A stretch of 64,000 nucleotides of DNA from Pseudomonas silesiensis (GCF_001661075.1 NZ_CP014870.1:1756501-1820500); one strand, 5' to 3'; positions 9,648-18,139 are shown, counted from the first letter of the stretch. Notes: generated by a model not told the origin, from the sequence alone. Translations and numbers: made by a program.

Positions 9648-9920
9648 AAAACGACATCTCTGATTTTATTAGGTGCGCGATAGCGCGACATCAATGCCAA
9701 TCGATGGCCGATGAACAGGTATCGCAGGGCGCGGACTTTATCACAGCGTCGTCCCGATCCTTCAGACCTGTGACGATCTGCCACCCGCGTGTTAAACGAG
9801 AAAGGCAGGTTCGTGCAACCGCGCGCGGAATCACTCTGTTAAGATGGCCCATCCTCATTTTCATGTTCTGCCAGCGGGCCTTCGGGCTGTCGCTGGTGTC
9901 GTCGTTTTCTGGAGTTCTGC

Positions 9921-11075
9921 ATGCTGTTGCCCATCCTTCTGTTGTCCGCCGCCGGTTTCACGGTGCTGACCACGGAATTCGTCATCGTCGGCCTGTTGCC
10001 GGCCATCGCCCGCGACCTTGAGGTCAGCATCCCCCAGGCGGGTTTGCTGGTGACCCTGTTCGCCTTTACCGTCGCCGCCTTCGGACCCTTCCTGACCGCG
10101 TACTTCGCCAGGTTCGAGCGACGCAAGCTGTTCATTTCGGTGCTGATCATGTTCGGCCTGGCGAACACCCTGGCGGCGTTCGCCCCGAACATCTGGGTGA
10201 TGGCCATCGCCCGCCTGATTCCGGCGCTCGGGCTGCCGGTGTTCTGGGCCCTGGCCAGCGAGACGGCGGTGGACATCGTCGGCCCGGACTTCGCCGGTCG
10301 CGCCATCTCCAAGATCGGTTTCGGCATTGTCTGCGCCACGGTGTTCGGCATTCCGGTGGGCACGCTGATTTCCGATGCGTTCGGTTGGCGCAGTGCCTTC
10401 GGCATCCTGGCGGTGATCGCCTTTGCCAAGGCGCTGCTGCTGTTCATCTACCTGCCGTCAACCAACCTGCATCAGCACCAGGTGAGTTTTCGCTCCCAGT
10501 TCAAGATTCTGCGCAGCCCGCTGATGATCGGCCATGTGCTGCTGTCGATCCTGGTGTTCAGCGGCATGTTCACCGCTTACACCTACCTGGCGGACATCCT
10601 TGAGCGCCTGGCCGGTTTCAACGGCACGGTGGTCGGCTGGTGCCTGATGGGCTTCGGCGCGGTGGGGCTGATCGGCAACTCCCTGGGCGGCCGTGCGGTG
10701 GATCGTCACCCGCTGATCGCGTCGGTGACCTTCTGCGCGTTCATGATTGCCGGCATGGTGGCGTTGGTGCCGAACATTCACTCGCCGCTGGGCCTGGCGG
10801 CGGCGATGGGGATCTGGGGCGTGACCCAGGCGGCCTTGTTCCTGGTCAGCCATGTGCGCTTGATGAAGGCGGCACCCGAGGCGCCGGCCTTTGCCGCGTC
10901 GCTGAACATTGCCGGGGCCAACCTCGGGATCGGCCTGGGCGCCATGGTCGGTGGCCGGGTGATCGACAGCGTGGGCCTGCAAGGCCTGGGTTTTGCCGCG
11001 GCCGCTTTTATCCTGGTCTCGATCCTGCTGGCCATGGCGCTGATGACCTTCAAACCCCGGGAAGTCTGCGCCTGA
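9921..11075 (+). CDS. MFS transporter (DHA1-type)
   Basis: This 384-residue major-facilitator protein has twelve predicted helices. The first helix carries the VLTTEFVIVGLLPAIARDL segment typical of AraJ/YdhP-like DHA1 exporters, and a motif-A-like loop (ARFERRKLF) lies between helices 2 and 3. A GGAG sits eight bases before the ATG. It ends five bases before the convergent nhaR stop. It is probably an efflux carrier for a sugar-, purine- or drug-like compound; the substrate is not defined. Confidence 0.87.
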   Translation: MLLPILLLSAAGFTVLTTEFVIVGLLPAIARDLEVSIPQAGLLVTLFAFTVAAFGPFLTAYFARFERRKLFISVLIMFGLANTLAAFAPNIWVMAIARLIPALGLPVFWALASETAVDIVGPDFAGRAISKIGFGIVCATVFGIPVGTLISDAFGWRSAFGILAVIAFAKALLLFIYLPSTNLHQHQVSFRSQFKILRSPLMIGHVLLSILVFSGMFTAYTYLADILERLAGFNGTVVGWCLMGFGAVGLIGNSLGGRAVDRHPLIASVTFCAFMIAGMVALVPNIHSPLGLAAAMGIWGVTQAALFLVSHVRLMKAAPEAPAFAASLNIAGANLGIGLGAMVGGRVIDSVGLQGLGFAAAAFILVSILLAMALMTFKPREVCA

Positions 11076-11079
11076 GGCT

Positions 11080-11979
11080 TCACAGCGCGGTGAACAGTTC
11101 GCGCCTCGCACCTTCGGTAATGGCGACAATGCCGGGGTGCTTGACCTTGCGTTCAACGGAAATGGCGTAGAACGACTCGGTGACCGCATTGGTCTGGCCG
11201 ATGGATTGCACGCCACACTGGCGTTTGACCTCGTCGGCAATCACGCTCGGACCGATGAAAATCCCGCTGCCGGATTGACCGAAGGCTTGCATCAAGGCGC
11301 TGTCGTCGAACTCGCCGACGATGCGTGGCTGGATCTGCTGTTCGGCAAACCAGCGTTGCAAACGACTGCGCACTACGGTTTCCGGCCCGGGAATCAGCAG
11401 GGGGGCGCCGTGCAGGCTGCGGGGAAAATCCTGGCCGTACTGCGCCGCCAGTGAAGGGGTGGCAAAGAAGCTGATTCCGCATTCACCGAGTTTCTGGCTG
11501 TAGCCCTTGATGTCCAGGTGCGAGGGCATCGGGCTGTCGGAGATCACCAGGTCCAGGCGCTGGATCGCCAGGTCGGCGAGCAAACGTTCAAGCTTGTCTT
11601 CGCGACAGGTGATGCGCAGCGGTTCGCTCAACTCCATGGTCGGCGCGATCAGTCGATAGACGATGGATTTGGGCACCACGTCCGCCACGCCGACCCGAAA
11701 CAGAATCTGCTGCTCGTTGGGCTGCGCCCGCAGCATCAATTCCAGTTCACCGCCCAGCTGGAACATCTGCTCGGCGTAAGGCAGGGTCTGCCGTCCGGCC
11801 TCCGTCAGCTCAAGCTGGCGCCCAACCCGGCGAAACAACTCGATGCCATAGGTTTGCTCGAGCAGGGAGATCTGCCCGCTGATGGTCTGCGGGGTCAGGT
11901 TCAACTGCTCACAGGCGCGCACGATGCTGCCGGTCTTGGCCACCACCCAGAAGTAATGCAGCTGTCGGTAATTCAACAT
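11080..11979 (-). CDS. nhaR: LysR-family activator, NhaR type
   Basis: This 299-residue LTTR begins MLNYRQLHYFWVVAKTGSIV and has the HTH ACEQLNLTPQTISGQISLLE, both closely matching NhaR, the sodium-responsive activator of nhaA in E. coli. The effector domain spans about residues 90-295. No nhaA antiporter lies next to it in this window, so its targets must be elsewhere or differ. It is convergent with the MFS exporter gene. Confidence 0.85.
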   Translation of the reverse strand: MLNYRQLHYFWVVAKTGSIVRACEQLNLTPQTISGQISLLEQTYGIELFRRVGRQLELTEAGRQTLPYAEQMFQLGGELELMLRAQPNEQQILFRVGVADVVPKSIVYRLIAPTMELSEPLRITCREDKLERLLADLAIQRLDLVISDSPMPSHLDIKGYSQKLGECGISFFATPSLAAQYGQDFPRSLHGAPLLIPGPETVVRSRLQRWFAEQQIQPRIVGEFDDSALMQAFGQSGSGIFIGPSVIADEVKRQCGVQSIGQTNAVTESFYAISVERKVKHPGIVAITEGARRELFTAL

Positions 11980-12011
11980 TCTGTTTATTTCCCCTAATCA
12001 CACAACCCCCC

Positions 12012-12100
12012 GTAGGAGCGAGGCTTGCCCGCGAAGAACGATAACGCGGTCTTTCAGGACAACCGCGTTATCGTTCTTCGCGGGCAAGCCTCGCTCCTAC
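12012..12100. repeat. perfect 39-bp inverted REP pair with AACGATAACGCG inner arm
   Basis: Arms 12012-12050 and 12062-12100 are perfect reverse complements, separated by the 11-nt loop CTTTCAGGACA. The outer part is a GTAGGAGCGAGGCTTGCCCG REP head; the inner part is AACGATAACGCG and its complement. As RNA this would be a very stable hairpin just upstream of the nhaR start (opposite strand) and of the lipoprotein gene. Confidence 0.92.
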
Positions 12101-12110
12101 AAGTACAACC

Positions 12111-12132
12111 CACACACACACACACACACACA
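12111..12132. repeat. (CA)n microsatellite
   Basis: About eleven CA dinucleotides in a row, ten bases after the REP hairpin and about 150 bases upstream of a lipoprotein gene. Such tracts are rare in Pseudomonas and are prone to length change; no reading frame depends on this one. Confidence 0.85.
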
Positions 12133-12278
12133 TTTATTCGGTATTGCGTTTCTGGATTCGTAAAAACCGAAGTATAGCAGCCAAAAATACGAATTTTCCT
12201 GAAGTGTTCATCTCCCTAGAATGCCCCGCTATCGACGAGAGGCCTTTTCGGCTCTGTCTGTTCTATCGAGGAAACATC

Positions 12279-12521
12279 ATGAAGCTTAAAACCACGGCGT
12301 TGCTGATCACGTCTTTACTGGTACTGGCCGGTTGCGACCAGGCCGAGAAAAGCGCTCAACAACTGATGGGCAAGGCTGCCGAAAGCGCGAAACAAGCGAT
12401 CGACGACACCCACAAAGCCGCCGAACAAGCGATAAGCGACGCCACCGGCGGCCTGATCAGCAAAAAAGAACCATCGGCCGAAGACAAGCGCAAAACCGAG
12501 TCTTCGTCCCAGGAAATCTAA
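12279..12521 (+). CDS. small lipoprotein, alanine/lysine-rich
   Basis: This 80-residue predicted lipoprotein has signal MKLKTTALLITSLLVLAGC, with the lipobox LAGC giving a lipidated Cys19. The mature part is a charged amphipathic helix (AEKSAQQLMGKAAESAKQAI and onward, heptad-like) ending in a polar KKEPSAEDKRK tail. The ATG at 12279 has GAGGAA upstream; a longer in-frame reading would bury the signal. It lies 28 bases upstream of terC and may share its transcript. It could be an outer-membrane coiled-coil lipoprotein; the function is unknown. Confidence 0.8.
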   Translation: MKLKTTALLITSLLVLAGCDQAEKSAQQLMGKAAESAKQAIDDTHKAAEQAISDATGGLISKKEPSAEDKRKTESSSQEI

Positions 12522-12549
12522 ACCGCCTCAAACGAGTCAGGACTGACCC

Positions 12550-13299
12550 ATGGAATACCTTTTAGAACTTGCTGCAAGCCCCACCGCCTGGGTCGCCCTG
12601 GCCACGTTGATCGTGATGGAAATCGTGCTCGGCATCGATAACCTTATCTTCATCTCGATCCTGACCAACAAACTGCCCGAGCAGCATCGGCAGAAGGCGC
12701 GGCGCATCGGTATCGGCATGGCGTTGATCCTGCGACTGGGGCTGTTGAGCACCATCGCGTTCATCGTCCAGTTGACCGAGCCGGTGATCGATATTCTCGG
12801 CCACGCGTTCTCTTGGAAAGACATGATCCTGGTCGCCGGTGGCCTGTTCCTGTTGTGGAAGGCGACCACCGAAATCCATCACAGCATGGACCCGGCGCCA
12901 GAGGATCCGAAATCGGCAACCTCCACCGTGACCCTGGGCTTTGCTGCGGCGATCGGTCAGATCCTGATGCTGGACATGGTGTTCTCCATCGACAGCATCA
13001 TCACCGCTGTCGGCATGACCGAGCATTTGCCGATCATGATCATTGCGGTGGTGGTGTCGGTACTGGTGATGTTGCTGGCGGCTGACCCGTTGGCTAAGTT
13101 CATCAACGACAATCCGACCGTGGTGATGCTGGCGTTGGGCTTCTTGATCATGATCGGCATGACCCTGATCGCCGAAGGCTTCGGCGCCCACGTACCGAAA
13201 GGCTATGTCTACGCGGCAATGGCGTTCTCGGCCACGATCGAGGGCCTGAACATGATGTCCCGACGGGCGAAGCAGAGGAAGGTTGCCGCTCAAGCGTAA
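12550..13299 (+). CDS. TerC family integral membrane protein
   Basis: This 249-residue inner-membrane protein has about seven transmembrane helices. It carries the two TerC acidic motifs: [15 protein letters not shown] in helix 2 and the matching [15 protein letters not shown] segment in the second half, whose aspartates probably bind a metal. Characterised TerC-family members (Alx, MeeF/MeeY, TerC) act in manganese export or tellurite resistance. No ter operon is present, so a metal-homeostasis role is the better inference. AGGA precedes the start, and a strong terminator follows. Confidence 0.9.
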   Translation: MEYLLELAASPTAWVALATLIVMEIVLGIDNLIFISILTNKLPEQHRQKARRIGIGMALILRLGLLSTIAFIVQLTEPVIDILGHAFSWKDMILVAGGLFLLWKATTEIHHSMDPAPEDPKSATSTVTLGFAAAIGQILMLDMVFSIDSIITAVGMTEHLPIMIIAVVVSVLVMLLAADPLAKFINDNPTVVMLALGFLIMIGMTLIAEGFGAHVPKGYVYAAMAFSATIEGLNMMSRRAKQRKVAAQA

Positions 13300-13312
13300 C
13301 CTGCACTGAACG

Positions 13313-13355
13313 AAACGGCCGCCCGGACTCGCAAGAATCCGGGCGGCCGTTTTTG
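13313..13355 (+). terminator. intrinsic terminator after terC-family gene
   Basis: Stem AAACGGCCGCCCGGA / TCCGGGCGGCCGTTT with a ten-base loop and a T-run ending near 13355, fourteen bases after the stop. Confidence 0.92.
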
Positions 13356-13378
13356 TTTGCAGGACCCAAAAGCGCCAA

Positions 13379-13549
13379 TCAGTGCGCGGTCGCGTGGTGG
13401 TTGGCCGGTTTGTCGGGGGCTGTCGGCGATGCCGGTTGCACGGGAGCGTGGTGATGCCGGCGGGTAATGCGCAGGACGCCCCACAACATGGCAGTAGCCA
13501 CCGCCAGCCAACCGGCTACCAGCATTATTATGGTCATTGTCAGGCTCAT
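13379..13549 (-). CDS. small single-span membrane protein (56 aa)
   Basis: A 56-residue protein with one transmembrane helix (MTIIMLVAGWLAVATAMLWG) followed by a basic stop-transfer stretch (RITRRHHH) and a Pro/Ala/His-rich tail ending NHHATAH. A very strong Shine-Dalgarno, AAGGAGGAGG, precedes the ATG at 13549, which makes translation likely. The topology is probably N-out/C-in. It is convergent with the terC-family gene. The histidine-rich tail may bind metal, but that is speculation. Confidence 0.72.
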   Translation of the reverse strand: MSLTMTIIMLVAGWLAVATAMLWGVLRITRRHHHAPVQPASPTAPDKPANHHATAH

Positions 13550-13774
13550 CAGTGCCTCCTCCTTGCCCCTGTCGCGGGCGTACACTCTCTGCAAATGACA
13601 GTTTAGCCGCTACCTTGTTTCAGACTATTGACCAAAGGTCGGCTGGCTTCAACGAGTTTGCTCTATCGAACGCAATCAACTGCCGCTGAAGGCTATACCG
13701 CTGCGGTCTGGCGTCCTATGATCGTCGGCCAAGCCGGGAGCACGTACGCCTGGCGTCTGAACAAGTGAGCGAAG

Positions 13775-14446
13775 ATGGTGCGGGTATTTTCTCGAATTCT
13801 TTCGGTGGCAGTGCTGATTGGCAGTGTGGCGGGTCTGGCGGGGTGTGCGGGAAGCGTTGCACCTGAAATCAAGCGGCTGCCGGAGCGGGTCGAACTCAGC
13901 GGTACCTTCTACCGTGGGCAGGACAATCAGAGCGGGCCCCAGGTCCTGGCCAGCCTGTTGTCCCAGCAGGGCATCGTGATCACCCCGGGGCTGCTCGACA
14001 AGCCCCTGCAATTGCCGGGTGCCGAAGCCCGTTTGCAGCAGAACATGCTGAACCTCGCCCGCGAATACGGCATGGTGGTCTATCCCCTGGACGCCAACCT
14101 GCCTGCGCTGTTGGCCCAGGTCGCGGCCGGAAATCCTGTGATGGTGCGCTTCACCGAAGGCTCGGCGTTCTGGGCGGGACCGCGTTACGCCATTCTCGCC
14201 GGCTACAACCGTGACAAACAGACCGTGCTGCTGCGGGCCGGGATGAACCGGCGGACGCTGATGAGCTTCAGTTCATTCGAGTCGGCGTTCAAGGACGCCG
14301 GGGGATGGGCGGTGCTGATCCAGAAACCGGACCAGCTTCCGGCCAACGTCGATCAGCAGCGCTGGCTGAAGGCGGCCGGCGATCTGGCCCAGGCAGGTCA
14401 GGAGCAGGCGGCTGCCCGGGCGAAGAGGGCGTTGTCCGCGCAGTAG
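13775..14446 (+). CDS. C39-peptidase-like lipoprotein lacking catalytic Cys/His
   Basis: This 223-residue lipoprotein has lipobox LAGC (lipidated Cys24). The remainder resembles the papain-like C39 fold: a QSGPQVLASLLSQQGI helix (residues 52-67) sits where active members have a (D/Q)xCGP motif, and a GPRYAILAGYNRD strand (135-147) sits where they have HYAVVxGYD. Here Ser53 replaces the cysteine and Arg137 the histidine, so proteolysis is unlikely. It is probably an envelope binding or scaffold protein. A long C-terminal helix (Ala/Gln-rich, 190-223) resembles the TPR-type tail of relatives. Confidence 0.75.
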   Translation: MVRVFSRILSVAVLIGSVAGLAGCAGSVAPEIKRLPERVELSGTFYRGQDNQSGPQVLASLLSQQGIVITPGLLDKPLQLPGAEARLQQNMLNLAREYGMVVYPLDANLPALLAQVAAGNPVMVRFTEGSAFWAGPRYAILAGYNRDKQTVLLRAGMNRRTLMSFSSFESAFKDAGGWAVLIQKPDQLPANVDQQRWLKAAGDLAQAGQEQAAARAKRALSAQ

Positions 14447-14561
14447 TGTTCCGTTCGTCATCTGCAGGGCACTGTCACCTGCAATTGGCCTCTCAGGTAT
14501 AAGGACCCGGAATTTTTTCCGGGTCAGTCCTTATAGTTCAGGACATACCCAGGAGGCGCCG

Positions 14562-14768
14562 ATGGCACATTCCAATACCCCCGATGGCCCACACTCGTCC
14601 GAGCATTCATCCGGCGATGAGCTGGGCTTCGACCCCGACTCGCCGGACCTCGCCGATCCCCAGGTCGATCCCATCGGACCGGCCAAGGCCCCCAGGGACG
14701 TGAAGCCGGGCGATGACGACAAGGCGCCGGCGAAGCCTTATGACCCTCTCGCCAACCTGAAACCCTGA
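14562..14768 (+). CDS. small Asp/Pro-rich disordered protein
   Basis: A 68-residue, strongly acidic protein with a His/Ser-rich start and repeated Asp-Pro pairs (FDPDSPDLADPQVDPIGP), predicted to be fully disordered. AGGAGG six bases upstream of the ATG supports translation. It ends 17 bases before a second gene of the same character, and the pair looks like an operon or an old duplication. No family is recognised. Confidence 0.7.
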   Translation: MAHSNTPDGPHSSEHSSGDELGFDPDSPDLADPQVDPIGPAKAPRDVKPGDDDKAPAKPYDPLANLKP

Positions 14769-14785
14769 CCCCAAGTGAGGTGCGT

Positions 14786-14998
14786 ATGTCTACCGATTCG
14801 AGTTTCAACGACAAACGTCCGGACAGCGTCCCAACCACCCCCGAAGCGGACACCGATCCGGTGATGGATCCGAATAGCCCGCTGAGGGATCCGTTGGCCA
14901 GGCCGTTGGTGACTCCAACCGAGCATCAGGGTCACAGAGACCCGAGCAAGGGCGATGGCATCCCGGACGACGACCAGATGCCGCTGCCGAATGATTAA
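14786..14998 (+). CDS. small Asp/Pro-rich disordered protein, second of pair
   Basis: A 70-residue acidic protein (MSTDSSFNDKRPDSV...) with recurrent DP dipeptides (DPVMDPNSPLRDPLARP) and an acidic GIPDDDQMPLPND tail. A GTG two codons upstream is in frame, but the ATG at 14786 is better placed behind GTGAGG. Composition and position match the preceding gene, though no long stretch aligns. The function is unknown; similar disordered proteins are often stress-induced. Confidence 0.68.
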   Translation: MSTDSSFNDKRPDSVPTTPEADTDPVMDPNSPLRDPLARPLVTPTEHQGHRDPSKGDGIPDDDQMPLPND

Positions 14999-15000
14999 CC

Positions 15001-15144
15001 GTCAACTAACGATAACGCGCTTATCCTGAATAAACGCATGACCTGTAGGAGCGAGCTTGCTCGCGATGGTTTCAAGGGCAACGCGTTTATTCAGGATAAA
15101 CGCGTTATCGTTGACGTCCATCGCGAGCAAGCTCGCTCCTACAG
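15001..15144. repeat. two interleaved inverted repeats (A-REP-A'-REP')
   Basis: Segment A (15001-15037, with AACGATAACGCG) pairs with A' (15078-15115, with CGCGTTATCGTT). A REP head (15042-15069) pairs with its partner (15118-15144). The order A, REP, A', REP' means only one pair can form a simple hairpin, unless a pseudoknot or alternative fold is used. It lies between the disordered-protein gene and pbpG. Confidence 0.9.
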
Positions 15145-15175
15145 AAGAAGGACGCGGGCAAGCGCGGCTTTCGTC

Positions 15176-16114
15176 CTACTTCGACGCCTCCACCACACCA
15201 CTTTGCCGGCTCTTGAGATCCTTGTCGGATTTGTACTGCAGCGCCACCGACGGCACATCAGCACCCCTGCCGGTCTCGACCCAGCTGCGAATACGGCTGG
15301 CATCGGCAAAGTGGGTGTATTTACCGTAGGCATCGAGAATGACCAGCGCCATCTGGCGGTTACCCATGTGGGTGACCAGCACCAGGCAATGGCCGGCGGC
15401 GTTGGTGAAACCGGTTTTCGTCAGTTTGATGTCCCAGTTCGGCTTCCTGACCAAATGGTCGGTGTTACGAAAACCCAGGCTGTAGTTGGGTTTACGGAAC
15501 GAGACGGTCTTTTCCTTGGTGGTGCTCAATTCGGTCAGCAACGGATACTTGTGTGCGGCCACCAGTAGCTTGCTCAAGTCGCGGGCGGTGGACACGTTAC
15601 GTGGGGACAGGCCCGTCGGCTCGACGAAATGGGTGCTGGTCATGCCCAGCGCCCGGGCCTTGGCGTTCATCGCAGCAATAAACGCGACATAGCCGCCCCG
15701 ATAATGATGGGCGAGGCTCGCGGCCGCGCGGTTCTCCGAGGACATCAGGGCAATCAGCAGCATTTCCCGACGTGGCAATTCGCTCTTGAGCTTGACCCGG
15801 GAAAACACACCTTTCATTTCCGGCGTGTCGCTGATGTTGATGGAAAGGTATTCGTCCATGTTCTGCCGGGCTTCGACCACAATCAGACCGGTCATCAATT
15901 TGGTGACGGAAGCGATCGGTACCACCACGTCAGGATTGGTGGCATAGATGATCTTGTTGGTCTGCATATCCATCAGCAAGGCGCTGCCGGACGCGATCTT
16001 CAGTTGTTTCGTATCGCGGGGGGCCGAGGTGGTGTCGGCAGCGATGGCAATTGGCGTGATGAAAGCCCCTGTAACAGCAAAAAACAGGCTCAGGATGGAA
16101 AGACGGATTTTCAC
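15176..16114 (-). CDS. pbpG: D-alanyl-D-alanine endopeptidase PbpG (PBP7)
   Basis: This 312-residue penicillin-binding protein of the S11 class is periplasmic and cleaves D-Ala-mDAP cross-links in peptidoglycan. The active-site triads are all present: SxxK (ASVTKLMTG), SxN (SSENRAAAS) and KTG ([12 protein letters not shown]). The start is taken as the GTG at 16114 ([12 protein letters not shown]..), because it places a proper signal peptide, cleaved near ..PIAIAA, at the N-terminus and matches the family length. An in-frame ATG at 16180 would add 22 residues ahead of the signal. Weak SD; the start is uncertain. Confidence 0.88.
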   Translation of the reverse strand: MKIRLSILSLFFAVTGAFITPIAIAADTTSAPRDTKQLKIASGSALLMDMQTNKIIYATNPDVVVPIASVTKLMTGLIVVEARQNMDEYLSINISDTPEMKGVFSRVKLKSELPRREMLLIALMSSENRAAASLAHHYRGGYVAFIAAMNAKARALGMTSTHFVEPTGLSPRNVSTARDLSKLLVAAHKYPLLTELSTTKEKTVSFRKPNYSLGFRNTDHLVRKPNWDIKLTKTGFTNAAGHCLVLVTHMGNRQMALVILDAYGKYTHFADASRIRSWVETGRGADVPSVALQYKSDKDLKSRQSGVVEASK

Positions 16115-16610
16115 GCTGGCAGACTCATGAAGTGTTGATAAGCCGTTATGTAACGGGCTGTTTCGTAAAAAGCGCGACATTCTGGAGTATGGCTGAATAA
16201 CTGTCGATGGTTGTTCAAGGATGGGGTCAAAGTCCTTGGAAACATGAAAAAAAAGCTAATTTCCGGCGGGTGGTCGAGCTATTGACTGATGGCCAAAAGA
16301 ACCCTGGCGTTGGGCGCAATTACTGTTCACTTCAGGAGATGGCTGGCGGCCGGATGGATTTCTTTTGGAGGGGGCATTTCTTCTGTCAGGCAATTGCTTG
16401 ATGAGCGGTGTAAAGCGCAGAGATACGCCGACCCCCTGTAGGAGCGAGCTTGCTCCTACAGGGGGATCAGGTGATCAGGGGGATCGAAGACGGTTGAAAT
16501 GGAAGGGGCGGCGGTCAGGGCGCCTTCGCCGGCAAGCCGGCTCCTGCATTTGAATTGCATGCGGACCAGAGAGCCAGGTCGGCCAGTAGGCCGCCCAGGC
16601 TTTACCGCAA
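16115..16610. other. intergenic region, no convincing gene
   Basis: About 500 bases upstream of pbpG and downstream of folD. A 64-codon frame exists at 16207-16401 (+), but it has no Shine-Dalgarno, no recognisable domain and an atypical composition. The remainder holds a compact REP hairpin at 16432-16465 and a REP-like AGCCGGCTCCTGCA fragment near 16536-16549. Confidence 0.5.
16432..16465. repeat. compact REP hairpin
   Basis: CCCCCTGTAGGAGC and its complement GCTCCTACAGGGGG meet almost head to head around GAGCTT. The usual GCGAA tail and spacer of REP doublets are missing, so this looks like a doublet whose centre was deleted. Confidence 0.8.
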
Positions 16611-17465
16611 TCAACCGTGCAGCGTTTCCGCCGCATACAACGTATTTTCCAACAGGCAAGCACGGGTCATCGGCCCAACGCCACCCGGAACCGGCGTAAT
16701 CCAGCCAGCGCGGGGCAGGGCGGTGTCGTAGGTCACGTCACCCACCAGCTTGCCGTCTGCCTGGCGGTTGATGCCGACGTCGATCACGATCGCGCCTTCC
16801 TTGATCCACTCGCCCTTCACCAGCCCCGGCTTGCCAGCCGCCACCACGACCAGGTCGGCACGACCGACATGGCCCGCCAGGTCCTTGGTGAAGCGGTGGG
16901 TGACGGTCACGGTGCAGCCGGCCAGCAACAATTCCATCGCCATCGGGCGGCCGACAATATTGGAGGCGCCGACAATCACCGCGTCCATCCCGTAAAGATC
17001 GGCACCGGTGCTTTCCAGCAGCGTCATGATGCCTTTAGGAGTGCACGGACGAAGCAGAGGAATACGCTGGGCCAGGCGGCCGACGTTATAAGGGTGGAAA
17101 CCGTCGACGTCCTTGTCCGGCCGAATGCGTTCCAGCAACCGGGAGGCGTCCAGGTGTTCAGGTAAAGGAAGCTGCAGCAGAACGCCGTCGATTGCCGGGT
17201 CGTCGTTCAGGCGATCGATCAGATCGGTCAGCGCTTCTTGAGTGGTTTCAGCAGGCAGGTCATAGGCTTGGGATAGAAAGCCGACCTCTTCACAGTCTTT
17301 ACGCTTGTGCGAGACATAAACCTGAGAGGCAGGATCGCTGCCGACCAGGATCACCGCGAGGCCGGGCGTGCGCAGGCCTTGCTGGCGACGCTCGGTGACG
17401 CGTTTGGCGATCTGCTGGCGCAGGCTGGCGGCGATCGATTTGCCGTCGATTAGTTGTGCAGTCAT
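16611..17465 (-). CDS. folD: bifunctional methylenetetrahydrofolate dehydrogenase / methenyltetrahydrofolate cyclohydrolase FolD
   Basis: This 284-residue cytoplasmic enzyme interconverts 5,10-methylene-, 5,10-methenyl- and 10-formyl-tetrahydrofolate using NADP. The catalytic lysine motif [11 protein letters not shown] is present near residue 50, followed by QLPLPEHLD (near 100). The Rossmann loop [14 protein letters not shown] is near 165, and the [10 protein letters not shown] motif near 262. Length and motifs are standard. It lies next to the tRNA cluster and is transcribed away from it, an arrangement I recall from other pseudomonads. Confidence 0.97.
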   Translation of the reverse strand: MTAQLIDGKSIAASLRQQIAKRVTERRQQGLRTPGLAVILVGSDPASQVYVSHKRKDCEEVGFLSQAYDLPAETTQEALTDLIDRLNDDPAIDGVLLQLPLPEHLDASRLLERIRPDKDVDGFHPYNVGRLAQRIPLLRPCTPKGIMTLLESTGADLYGMDAVIVGASNIVGRPMAMELLLAGCTVTVTHRFTKDLAGHVGRADLVVVAAGKPGLVKGEWIKEGAIVIDVGINRQADGKLVGDVTYDTALPRAGWITPVPGGVGPMTRACLLENTLYAAETLHG

Positions 17466-17596
17466 TGCGCGTGATTAACCATCGAGAGGTGAAAAAAAGA
17501 GAGCGCATTCTCGCATGTCAGGAGGTGAGGGCAAAGGCGCTTGGTCTGCAAATTCCCCTAACCCCTTTAATTAAATGAATTTTTTTTAAAAAAGAG

Positions 17597-17625
17597 TTGA
17601 CGACCTTCAGGGTCACCTATAACAT
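17597..17625 (+). promoter_or_regulatory. sigma-70 promoter of the tRNA cluster
   Basis: TTGACG at 17597-17602 and TAACAT at 17620-17625 are 17 bases apart (or TATAAC at 17618, 15 apart). An AT-rich upstream tract (AATTTTTTTTAAAAAA) resembles an UP element. A start near 17632 would leave about 110 nt of leader before tRNA-Arg. Confidence 0.6.
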
Positions 17626-17744
17626 TCGTCGCACTTGTCGGGCACAGCCTAGCACTGGTTAAGAAGGTTGAGCGGAGTTGATGTTTGATTCGGCGAGACT
17701 GAAAGCACTTAGTTTGTAATCGTCCAAGAATACAGATTAATAAG

Positions 17745-17821
17745 GCGCCCGTAGCTCAGCTGGATAGAGCATCCGCCTTCTAAGCGGATGGTCGCAGGTT
17801 CGAGTCCTGCCGGGTGCGCCA
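17745..17821 (+). tRNA. tRNA-Arg (anticodon TCT)
   Basis: A 77-nt cloverleaf with acceptor arms GCGCCCG / CGGGTGC, discriminator G and encoded CCA. The anticodon loop CTTCTAA sits between TCCGC and GCGGA and gives TCT. The T loop is TTCGAGT. It is first in a three-tRNA cluster. Confidence 0.96.
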
Positions 17822-17860
17822 TTAGGCAGCTTTGGCACAAGTAACGCAACATGGCAATAT

Positions 17861-17937
17861 GGTGGGCGTAGCTCAGTTGGTAGAGCACGGGATTGTGACT
17901 CCCGTTGTCGAGGGTTCGATCCCCTTCGTCCACCCCA
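17861..17937 (+). tRNA. tRNA-His (anticodon GTG)
   Basis: Acceptor arms GTGGGCG / CGTCCAC, with the extra 5' G (G-1) at 17861 opposite discriminator C, and encoded CCA. The anticodon loop contains GTG and the T loop is TTCGATC. Confidence 0.96.
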
Positions 17938-17944
17938 TATTTAG

Positions 17945-17976
17945 AAAGGCGCCAGATTAACAGTCTGGCGCCTTTG
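17945..17976 (+). terminator. hairpin between tRNA-His and tRNA-Leu
   Basis: A perfect 12-bp stem, AAAGGCGCCAGA / TCTGGCGCCTTT, with a seven-base loop and a short, interrupted T-rich tail. It may end part of the transcripts or mark a processing site; tRNA-Leu begins 18 bases later. Confidence 0.6.
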
Positions 17977-17993
17977 CTTTAAAAGCTTGATAC

Positions 17994-18078
17994 GCGGATG
18001 TGGTGGAATTGGTAGACACACTGGATTTAGGTTCCAGCGCCGCAAGGTGTGAGAGTTCGAGTCTCTCCGTCCGCACCA
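17994..18078 (+). tRNA. tRNA-Leu (anticodon TAG)
   Basis: An 85-nt class II tRNA with a long variable arm (CGCCGCAAGGTGTG region), acceptor GCGGATG / CGTCCGC, encoded CCA, and anticodon TAG between CTGGA and TCCAG. Confidence 0.96.
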
Positions 18079-18101
18079 TACAAGTCGCTATTTAATAGCA
18101 G

Positions 18102-18139
18102 AAAACGGCGCAGCACCTGAAAAGGGCTGCGCCGTTTTT
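18102..18139 (+). terminator. terminator of the tRNA cluster
   Basis: Stem AAAACGGCGCAGC / GCTGCGCCGTTTT with a T-run, 23 bases after tRNA-Leu. The next ~340 bases up to tig hold only leader and promoter sequence, including a near-palindrome around CCTATATATAG near 18265-18275; no gene is seen there. Confidence 0.9.

Noticed and set aside
11080..11979. Sodium-homeostasis operon implied by nhaR
   Set aside because: No nhaA or other antiporter gene is adjacent; the neighbouring MFS gene is convergent and not of that family.
12111..12132. (CA)n tract as a phase-variation switch
   Set aside because: It is non-coding and not placed in a -35/-10 spacer that I can identify, so a switch function is not supported.
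16207..16401. 64-codon open frame between pbpG and folD
   Set aside because: No Shine-Dalgarno, no recognisable domain, unusual Trp/Gly/Arg mixture; most likely chance.
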